From contig CAZDPQ010000165.1 in the NCBI GenBank assembly GCA_964507305.1, positions 1 to 5,367 on the forward strand: DNA of 5,367 nt, given 5' to 3'. The notes under the pieces are model-generated. The model did no database searches. It was not told where the DNA came from and saw only the letters and a list, made by a program, of their open reading frames with translations. This document shows, piece by piece, positions 1-4,627 of this stretch; the stretch's first letter is position 1, and every line of letters starts with the position of its first letter. Made by a program: the position numbers and the translations under genes. This DNA is from JAQVYV01 sp964507305. Lineage in GTDB: Bacteria > Bacillota > Clostridia > Saccharofermentanales > UBA5734.

Positions 1-115
1 GGATGCCTGGCCGTGGATCGCCGCCGCCGGCGCGGTCCTGCTGCTCGCGTCCCTGCTTTCTGCGGGATCCCGACGGAGGATCGCCCGTAAAAGGGCGAAT
101 GGAACGAAGAGATGA
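1..115 (+). CDS. C-terminal end of a membrane protein (partial, N-terminus outside window)
   Basis: Only the last 37 codons are visible, in the frame beginning at base 2 and ending with a TGA at 113-115. The encoded tail starts DAWPW, continues as an alanine/leucine-rich hydrophobic stretch of about 17 residues, and ends in a strongly basic segment (SRRRIARKR) before the stop. That is the pattern of a single C-terminal transmembrane helix with a positively charged cytoplasmic end. No family can be named from so little. The stop overlaps the start codon of the next gene as ATGA, the usual sign of translational coupling, which supports both the reading frame and membership of one operon with the transporter that follows. 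Alternative: the frame could be open by chance in this GC-rich DNA, but the helix-plus-basic-tail pattern and the overlap argue against that. Confidence 0.6.
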   Translation, partial: DAWPWIAAAGAVLLLASLLSAGSRRRIARKRANGTKR

Positions 116-1227
116 CGCAAGCATCGATCACCGGACTGCTGAAGCGTGAAGCTGTTTTTTTTGCGGCGTCGGCCGCTGCCATCGTGACTTCGATCTTCGT
201 GCGGCCCGATGTCCGAGCGATCGACGCCGGAGTGATCCTGACGCTGTTCTGCCTGATGCTGGTGAACCAGGGATTCGAGGACAGCGGACTCATCGACCGT
301 ATCGCGTCCGCCGTGATCCGGCGCGCGCGCAGCGAAGCGTCTGTCGCCCTGACAATGACGCTGACGACCGGACTTCTCGCCATGCTCGTCACCAATGACG
401 TCGCCCTGCTGGCCGTCGTCCCCCTGTCGGTGCGGATCGGCAGGCGGTGCGGGATGGACCCGTTCCGGATCGTCACGTTCGAGGCGCTGGCGGCGAACAT
501 CGGAAGCTCGCTGACCCCGTTCGGAAATCCCCAGAACCTGTATCTCTTCAGCTATTTCAAAGCGGACACGGCCGGCTTTTTCGCGGCATCCTTCACGTTC
601 CCTCTCGCCGGCATGGCGGTCCTCGCGCTGATGACGCTGACCCTGAGCCGGGAGAAGGTTCATGTCGAAGCGGATACGGCCGAGATCCGGAGCATGCCGG
701 ACCTGGCCGCCAGGATCATCCTGTTTGCAGCCGTCATCCTGTCGGTGCTTCACATTCTGGACCGGCTGGCGGTTGCCGCCGTCCTTGTCCTGTATTTTCT
801 GATCCGCGCGCGGAAACTGTTTTTCCGGGTCGACTATTTTCTGCTTGCCACCTTCGCGGCTTTTTTCATATTCGTCGACAACCTGACCCGGATCCCGGCG
901 CTGAAAGAAACCCTGACCCGCGCGGCGGACGGCGACGCCCGGATCTTCCTGCTTGCCGCGGGTCTGTCGCAGGCCATCAGCAACGTCCCCGCCGCGATCA
1001 TCCTGAGCCCGTTTGCCGCGCATCTCAAGCCGCTGCTGCTCGGCGTGAGCGTCGGCGGGATGGGGACCCTGATCGCCTCGCTGGCCAACCTCATCGCGTA
1101 CCGGATCTATGCCGCCGACCGCCCGCCGGCGCGAATGCTGCGGTATTTCCTGAAGGTCAATGCCGCGCTGCTGCTGCTTTTCACCGCCGCCTATTCGGTG
1201 TTGTTTTTTTATGGTACAATATTTTAA
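112..1227 (+). CDS. ArsB/NhaD- or SLC13-like ion transporter (CitMHS-type permease)
   Basis: A 371-residue, highly hydrophobic polytopic membrane protein with about ten predicted membrane segments. It carries the family hallmarks twice, as expected for the two inverted halves of the ion transporter superfamily fold. The first half has TNDVALLAVVPL at residues 94-105 and NIGSSLTPFGNPQN at 129-142. The second half has the weaker counterparts SNVPAAI at 290-296 and a GGMGTLIASLANLI stretch at 315-328. These unwound asparagine/proline/glycine segments form the substrate- and ion-binding site in SLC13 and ArsB/NhaD relatives. A basic cytoplasmic loop lies near residues 231-240. It is somewhat shorter than typical members (about 420 or more residues). 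The substrate cannot be read from sequence: dicarboxylate, citrate, another anion or Na+/H+ exchange are all possible. The ATG overlaps the preceding TGA, and a modest GGA lies 8 bases upstream. The gene's 3' end also contains the promoter for the next gene. Confidence 0.85.
   Translation: MTQASITGLLKREAVFFAASAAAIVTSIFVRPDVRAIDAGVILTLFCLMLVNQGFEDSGLIDRIASAVIRRARSEASVALTMTLTTGLLAMLVTNDVALLAVVPLSVRIGRRCGMDPFRIVTFEALAANIGSSLTPFGNPQNLYLFSYFKADTAGFFAASFTFPLAGMAVLALMTLTLSREKVHVEADTAEIRSMPDLAARIILFAAVILSVLHILDRLAVAAVLVLYFLIRARKLFFRVDYFLLATFAAFFIFVDNLTRIPALKETLTRAADGDARIFLLAAGLSQAISNVPAAIILSPFAAHLKPLLLGVSVGGMGTLIASLANLIAYRIYAADRPPARMLRYFLKVNAALLLLFTAAYSVLFFYGTIF
1212..1220 (+). promoter_or_regulatory. 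Extended -10 promoter for the deaminase gene
   Basis: TGG at 1212-1214 followed directly by TACAAT at 1215-1220 is an exact TGn extended -10 element with a five-of-six -10 hexamer. It sits in a T-rich patch inside otherwise GC-rich DNA. No convincing -35 lies 16-18 bases upstream, which an extended -10 can tolerate. Transcription would begin near 1227, giving a leader of about 97 nucleotides before the ATG at 1324. The element lies inside the last codons of the transporter gene. Confidence 0.5.
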
Positions 1228-1252
1228 CAGCCGGGGACGGATGGCGGCAGAC

Positions 1253-1270
1253 CCGGGCGGAAGCGCCCGG
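1253..1270 (+). other. GC-rich stem-loop in the deaminase leader
   Basis: CCGGGCG at 1253-1259 and CGCCCGG at 1264-1270 pair perfectly around a GAAG loop. There is no T-tract after it, so it is not a standard intrinsic terminator. It could be the processed 3' end of the transporter mRNA or a 5' stabilising element of the deaminase mRNA. Stems of this size also arise by chance at this GC content. Confidence 0.35.
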
Positions 1271-1312
1271 ACAGGGCGAGGCGGAATTACACGACCAAGT
1301 GAGGCGGGCGGC

Positions 1313-1318
1313 AGGAGG
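1313..1318 (+). promoter_or_regulatory. Ribosome binding site that fixes the deaminase start
   Basis: AGGAGG lies 5 bases before the ATG at 1324. It overlaps an in-frame GTG at 1318-1320, so that GTG cannot be the start codon and the protein begins MKRLDYLKW. Confidence 0.85.
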
Positions 1319-1323
1319 TGCGG

Positions 1324-1803
1324 ATGAAGAGACTGGACTACCTGAAGTGGGACGAATATTTCATGGGGCTTGCCATGCTGTCGGCCATGCGGAGCAAGGA
1401 CAGCGGCACACAGGTTGGCTCCTGCATCGTCAACGAGAACAACAAGATCCTGTCCGTCGGATACAACGGCATGCCCTGCGGCTGCGACGACGACCTCATG
1501 CCGTGGGAGCGAGAAGGCGATCCCCTGGATACGAAGTATATGTATGTCTGCCACGCGGAGCTGAATGCGATCCTCAATTTCGAGGGAGGCAATGTGCGCG
1601 GGGCGCGCATCTACACAACACTGTTCCCGTGCAACGAATGCACGAAGGCGATCATCCAGAGCGGCATCCGCGAGGTCATCTATTTTTCCGACAAGTACGC
1701 CGACACCGACACGATCATCGCATCGAAGAAGATGCTGGACATGGTCGGCATCCGGTACCGGCAGTACGAGCCCGCCGGAAAGAAAGTCGAGCTGAGCCTG
1801 TGA
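1324..1803 (+). CDS. comEB: dCMP deaminase (ComEB family)
   Basis: A 159-residue cytosolic zinc enzyme that converts dCMP to dUMP, the precursor for thymidylate synthase. Zinc ligands and the catalytic acid are all present: H77 and E79 in CHAELNAIL (residues 76-84), and C103 and C106 in PCNEC (102-106). The GYNGMPCG motif at residues 46-53 matches the substrate-recognition segment of deoxycytidylate deaminases, as does the overall length (usually about 150-190). The last part (KKVELSL) is the normal short tail. The start was set by the AGGAGG at 1313-1318. It has its own promoter inside the preceding gene, and the following regulator gene starts either within its stop codon or about 56 bases later, so the two are probably cotranscribed. 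In Bacillus the orthologue sits next to competence genes by location, not function; here the neighbours are nucleotide-salvage genes. The enzyme family assignment is firm; the use of dCMP rather than another deoxycytidylate is by family resemblance. Confidence 0.93.
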   Translation: MKRLDYLKWDEYFMGLAMLSAMRSKDSGTQVGSCIVNENNKILSVGYNGMPCGCDDDLMPWEREGDPLDTKYMYVCHAELNAILNFEGGNVRGARIYTTLFPCNECTKAIIQSGIREVIYFSDKYADTDTIIASKKMLDMVGIRYRQYEPAGKKVELSL

Positions 1804-1841
1804 GCGGCGGAGAAACGCCGGACAGGCGCCCTTGCCCGTAT

Positions 1842-1860
1842 TGCCGTCTCAAGGACGGCA
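1842..1860 (+). other. Small stem-loop covering the start site of the regulator gene
   Basis: TGCCGTC (1842-1848) and GACGGCA (1854-1860) pair over 7 base pairs with a TCAAG loop. The right arm runs into the A of the ATG at 1860, and the AAGGA Shine-Dalgarno candidate (1851-1855) lies in the loop and right arm. A second weaker stem (CGGCG 1805-1809 with CGCCG 1816-1820) lies just upstream. If translation starts at 1860 this structure could limit initiation; if it starts at 1800 the structure is merely inside coding sequence. Confidence 0.35.
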
Positions 1861-2615
1861 TGGCCGTGACCGGCACGAAGAAGGTCTGCGACCTGATGGC
1901 CGAGACCCGCCTTTTCAAAGATCTCGAGCGTGACAGCTTCTCCCAGTATTGCCCCAAGACCTCGATCCGCCTGGCGTGGAAGGGCGAGATCGTCGAGAAC
2001 GAGGGGGACGAATGCCGCTATGTCGGCATCCTCATCCAGGGCAAGCTCGCCCAGCAGAAATACACGAGCAGCGGCGAATTTGCAACCATCGCGCTGATGG
2101 AAGAGGGGGAAACCTTCGGCGAGGACCTGCTGTTCGGGACCAACAACCTGTACCCCCTGACGATCGAGGCCATCACGAATTCCCGGATCCTCCAGATCCC
2201 GAAGTCCGTGCTGGTCCCGATGCTGAAGAAGAATTACTACCTGACGCAGAACTTCATCCGCCTGCTGTCCGACAAGGTTTCCGGCCAGAACGAGCGGATC
2301 GCGCTCCTGTCGCAGAAGACCCTGCGCCAGAAGATCGCCCTCTATCTCCTGGAGCTGTACCATGAGGCGTCGCGGACTCCATCCCCCCGAAAAGGCCCGG
2401 CCGCGTCCGGGAACCGGGAGATCGAACTGCCGGTGTCCAAGGAAGTCGTGGCGAAGCTGCTCGCGATGCCGAGGCCTTCCTTTTCGCGCGAGCTGATCCA
2501 TATGGAGACGGACGGACTGATCCGCGTGGAGGGGAGAACGATCCGGATCCTGGATCTGAACGGCCTGGAGCAGGGGGCGATCGAAGGGTACGCCGACAGC
2601 AGCCGTGCGATTTGA
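1860..2615 (+). CDS. Crp/Fnr-family transcriptional regulator
   Basis: From the ATG at 1860 the protein is 251 residues. In order it has a cyclic-nucleotide-type beta-barrel (about 18-115), a long dimerisation helix (about 120-172), a proline/glycine-rich linker (about 173-187) and a winged helix-turn-helix (about 188-235) with recognition helix RPSFSRELIHM at 205-215. The effector pocket keeps GE-FGE (83-88), but the arginine-serine pair that grips the cAMP phosphate in E. coli CRP is replaced by YPLT (98-101), so cAMP is an unlikely ligand. The start is uncertain. A GTG at 1800 overlaps the deaminase stop as GTGA and would add 20 residues containing a CPYC pair, but has no clear ribosome binding site. 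The ATG at 1860 has AAGGA only 4 bases away. The ATG at 1896 would leave almost nothing before the barrel. Cys residues at 10, 31 and 52 do not reproduce the FNR iron-sulfur pattern. It probably regulates neighbouring transport or salvage genes, but no target site was identified. Confidence 0.88.
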   Translation: MAVTGTKKVCDLMAETRLFKDLERDSFSQYCPKTSIRLAWKGEIVENEGDECRYVGILIQGKLAQQKYTSSGEFATIALMEEGETFGEDLLFGTNNLYPLTIEAITNSRILQIPKSVLVPMLKKNYYLTQNFIRLLSDKVSGQNERIALLSQKTLRQKIALYLLELYHEASRTPSPRKGPAASGNREIELPVSKEVVAKLLAMPRPSFSRELIHMETDGLIRVEGRTIRILDLNGLEQGAIEGYADSSRAI

Positions 2616-2765
2616 AAAAGTTCGTGTGATTTTTTGGGAAAAGGCATTTCCAGAATTTCCGTTTATGGTTATAATATTCAGTAAGTTCATTTCCTTTTGA
2701 AGCATACCATATGGAAGCAACCTGCCGGATGTCCCTCCGCACGGATTGTTCATGCCGAGGCTGTG
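2616..2765 (+). other. Intergenic region and xpt leader; no purine riboswitch seen
   Basis: This 150-base gap contains the promoter described above, a weak A5/T6 inverted repeat just after the regulator's stop (2615-2635), a small GGAAA/TTTCC inverted repeat (2637-2651), a CCATATGG palindrome (2707-2714) and an imperfect direct repeat GAAGCATACC / GAAGCAACC (2699-2708 and 2714-2722). The conserved loop sequences of purine riboswitches (TCTACC and GACTA-type cores) are absent. None of the listed repeats is strong enough to be called a regulator by itself. Confidence 0.4.
2647..2675 (+). promoter_or_regulatory. Sigma-A-like promoter for xpt
   Basis: A perfect -10 TATAAT at 2670-2675 stands 17 bases after a TTTCCA (four of six matches to TTGACA) at 2647-2652. 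It lies in an AT-rich island between GC-rich genes, exactly where an operon boundary is expected. Transcription would begin near 2682 and give a leader of about 84 nucleotides. The surrounding TTTATGGT...AATATT wording also occurs at the deaminase promoter. Confidence 0.7.
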
Positions 2766-3356
2766 ATGGAATTACTGAAGAAAAAAATCCTGGAGCAGGG
2801 GATCGTCGCGGGCCATGACGTCCTCAAGGTCGACAGCTTTCTCAACCATTGCATCGACGCCCGCTTCATGCAGGAGATCGGCAGGGAGTTTGCCCGCCGG
2901 TTCCGCTCTGATGGGGTCACACGTATCCTGACCGTCGAGACCTCGGGGATCGCGCCGGCCATTTTCACCGGCCTCGAGCTCGGCGTGCCCGTCGTTTTTG
3001 CGAAAAAATCATCGGCATCCAACATGGACCGGGACGTCTACGAGACCGGCATCCATTCTTTTACGAAACAGAGAGATTTCATCATCCGCGTGAGCCGGAG
3101 ATATCTGGGCAGCAGCGACACGGTCCTGTTGATCGACGATTTTCTGGCGAACGGTCAGGCGCTCATCGGCATGGCCGAGCTTGTCTCCATGGCGGGGGCG
3201 GAGCTGGCGGGCGCCGGCATCGTGATCGAGAAGGGCTTCCAGAGCGGAGGGGCCCTCGTCCGCAGCATGGGCATCAGGGTCGAATCCCTTGCCATCATAG
3301 ACAGTATGTCTGAGGGGAAAATCAATTTCAGAAATGAGGAGGAGAAGAGAAGATGA
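2766..3356 (+). CDS. xpt: Xanthine phosphoribosyltransferase
   Basis: A 196-residue cytosolic purine-salvage enzyme that joins xanthine to PRPP to give XMP and pyrophosphate. It closely resembles Bacillus Xpt in length (194) and along the whole chain: LKVDSFLNHCID at 20-31, ETSGIAPAIFTGLELGVPVVFAKK at 58-81 as the region near the base and pyrophosphate, SFTKQ at 98-102, and the type I PRPP-binding motif VLLIDDFLANGQA at 120-132 with the adjacent acidic pair D124/D125. GIVIEKGFQ at 151-159 follows as in the family. The ATG at 2766 was chosen because the protein then begins MELLKKKI like its relatives, with GAGG 5 bases upstream; the open frame upstream to a TTG at 2697 is leader. Its TGA overlaps the next gene's ATG, tying it to a BMP-type uptake system. 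The family call is very secure; xanthine over guanine preference follows from the resemblance to Xpt. Confidence 0.96.
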   Translation: MELLKKKILEQGIVAGHDVLKVDSFLNHCIDARFMQEIGREFARRFRSDGVTRILTVETSGIAPAIFTGLELGVPVVFAKKSSASNMDRDVYETGIHSFTKQRDFIIRVSRRYLGSSDTVLLIDDFLANGQALIGMAELVSMAGAELAGAGIVIEKGFQSGGALVRSMGIRVESLAIIDSMSEGKINFRNEEEKRR

Positions 3357-4501
3357 GTCTGAAGAAGGTATTGGTCACAGTGCTCGTTCTTGCCATGGCA
3401 GCCGGGATCCTGGCGTCATGCCAGACCGGGACCCCGGGGCAGAGCAGCAGCGCATCCACGGCGTCCGAAGCGGCCGAAAAGCTGAAGGTGGGGGTCATCT
3501 ACATTTCGCCGAAGACGGACGGCGGATGGTCCCAGGCCCACGCGCGCGGATTCACGGAAGCGGTCGATGCGATCGGCGCGGACAAGGTCGAGATGCATGA
3601 GCTCGAGAATATTTCCGACACGGATCCGGCGGCCACGGAAACCGCGATCCGGAGCCTGATCGCCGACGGCTGCAAGATCATTTTCGCCACGAGCTGGGGC
3701 TACATGGACACCTGCGAGCTGCTCGCGGGCGAGTTCCCCGATGTGAAGTTCGAGCACTGCTCGGGCTACAAGAGCAACGCCACCAATTTCGACAACTATT
3801 TCGGACAGATCGAGGAGCCCCGCTACCTTTCGGGCATCGTGGCCGGATACGCGACCAAGACCGACAAGATCGGCTATGTCGGCGCCCAGTCTTTCCCGGA
3901 AGTCATCCGCGGCCTCAACGCCTTCACGCTGGGCGTCCGCTCGGTCAACCCCGACGCGCAGGTCTATGTCCTGTTCACCGACAGCTGGTTCGATATGAAC
4001 AAGGAGAAAGAAAACGCGATCGCACTCCTCAACATGGGCTGCGACGTCATGGCCCAGCACCAGGACTCCCCGGCGGCGCTGACCGCGGCGGCGGAAGCCG
4101 GCAAGCTCGGCATCGGCTACGACAACCCGATGAAGTCCTATGCCGAAAACGCCTACCTGACGGCTCCGATCTTCAACTGGAGCGTGTACTACAAGCACAA
4201 GATCAACGCCATGCTGGACGGGACCTGGTCGGTCGAGCAGTCCTGGGGCGGAATGGACACGGGCATCGTGGACCTTGACACCATGACGGACCTCGTATCC
4301 GCCGAAGCGAAGACCAAAGTCAATGAGATCAAGCCCCTCCTTGCCGCGCAGGGCAACGCCTACATCTTCACGGGCCCCCTGAAGGACAACAAGGGCAACG
4401 TCGTCGTTGCCGACGGGGTCACCCTGACCCGTGACGAGCAGTCCTCGATGTACTGGCTTGTCGAAGGCGTGGTCGGCGAACTGCCGCCCGCAGCGGACTG
4501 A
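3353..4501 (+). CDS. BMP-family ABC transporter substrate-binding lipoprotein
   Basis: A 382-residue exported lipoprotein. The signal peptide has lysines at 4-5, a hydrophobic core to about 20 and a lipobox LASC with the lipidated cysteine at 23. A serine/alanine-rich spacer (about 30-42) leads to a BMP (PnrA-like) periplasmic-binding fold starting LKVGVIYISP at about 44, with DGGWSQAHARGF at 56-67 as the first ligand-loop motif, GYVGAQSFPEVIRGLNAF at 174-191 at the start of the second lobe, and DVMAQHQDSPAAL at 231-243. Characterised BMP proteins bind purine or other nucleosides and work with an ATPase and two permeases. ATGA overlap with xpt and the ATPase gene downstream suggest purine nucleoside or nucleobase import, although the exact ligand is not readable. 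The strong AGGAGG at 3337-3342, 10 bases before the ATG, lies inside the xpt coding sequence. A large stem-loop follows the stop. Confidence 0.94.
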   Translation: MSLKKVLVTVLVLAMAAGILASCQTGTPGQSSSASTASEAAEKLKVGVIYISPKTDGGWSQAHARGFTEAVDAIGADKVEMHELENISDTDPAATETAIRSLIADGCKIIFATSWGYMDTCELLAGEFPDVKFEHCSGYKSNATNFDNYFGQIEEPRYLSGIVAGYATKTDKIGYVGAQSFPEVIRGLNAFTLGVRSVNPDAQVYVLFTDSWFDMNKEKENAIALLNMGCDVMAQHQDSPAALTAAAEAGKLGIGYDNPMKSYAENAYLTAPIFNWSVYYKHKINAMLDGTWSVEQSWGGMDTGIVDLDTMTDLVSAEAKTKVNEIKPLLAAQGNAYIFTGPLKDNKGNVVVADGVTLTRDEQSSMYWLVEGVVGELPPAAD

Positions 4502-4522
4502 CAGACGCGTCAATCGGACCTT

Positions 4523-4563
4523 TCCGCGGGCGGCGCCGGCCGGCGCCGCCCGCGGATTTCTTT
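4523..4563 (+). terminator. Perfect 34-bp palindrome with T-rich tail: intercistronic terminator or stabilising stem-loop
   Basis: Bases 4523-4539 are the exact reverse complement of 4540-4556. As RNA this gives a stem of about 15 GC-rich pairs with a tiny loop, starting 21 bases after the binding-protein stop. The 3' side continues ATTTCTTT, a T-rich but interrupted tract. It therefore resembles a partial intrinsic terminator. Between a binding-protein gene and its ATPase gene such structures usually protect the upstream mRNA and let only part of transcription continue. The alternative, a DNA-binding site for a dimeric protein, is less likely given the length and GC content. Confidence 0.75.
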
Positions 4564-4627
4564 CACAAGGCTATATGTATTGATCGAAGCGGGCGCGGAG
4601 CGCACGCGGAGAAGACGGAGAGTTCGG
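4564..4627 (+). other. Short leader of the ATPase gene
   Basis: Purine-rich DNA ending in a Shine-Dalgarno site (GGAGA, 4617-4621). A TATATGTATTGAT stretch at about 4572-4584 faintly resembles a -10 region but has no -35 partner, so read-through from the upstream gene is the simpler source of transcription. Confidence 0.4.

Noticed and set aside
447..1859. Very long open frame from 447 to 2615 that would give a 722-residue protein
   Set aside because: Only its last third is a real protein (the Crp/Fnr regulator). Upstream of 1800 it runs out of frame across the transporter and deaminase genes, whose family motifs are unmistakable, and its translation there is arginine/proline-rich low-complexity sequence typical of GC-rich shadow frames.
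2615..2635. Possible intrinsic terminator after the regulator gene (A5 ... T6)
   Set aside because: The stem would consist of only A-T pairs around a 10-base loop and would be far too weak.
2625..2640. TGTGA half-site resembling a CRP operator upstream of xpt
   Set aside because: Only one half matches; the expected TCACA partner after six bases reads GGGAA. The regulator's recognition helix also differs from that of E. coli CRP, so the consensus does not apply.
1680..2753. Long reverse-strand open frame opposite the regulator gene
   Set aside because: It is antisense to a gene with clear domains, its translation matches no family, and GC-rich codon usage on the + strand readily keeps the opposite frame open.
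2697..2765. Upstream TTG start that would lengthen Xpt by 23 residues
   Set aside because: The family begins at MELLKKKI-like sequence, a GAGG site sits 5 bases before the ATG at 2766, and the extra residues resemble nothing in Xpt.
3416..4513. Long reverse-strand open frame opposite the BMP lipoprotein gene
   Set aside because: The + strand gene is certain, and the reverse translation is valine/arginine/aspartate-rich with no recognisable motif. No ribosome binding site was evident.
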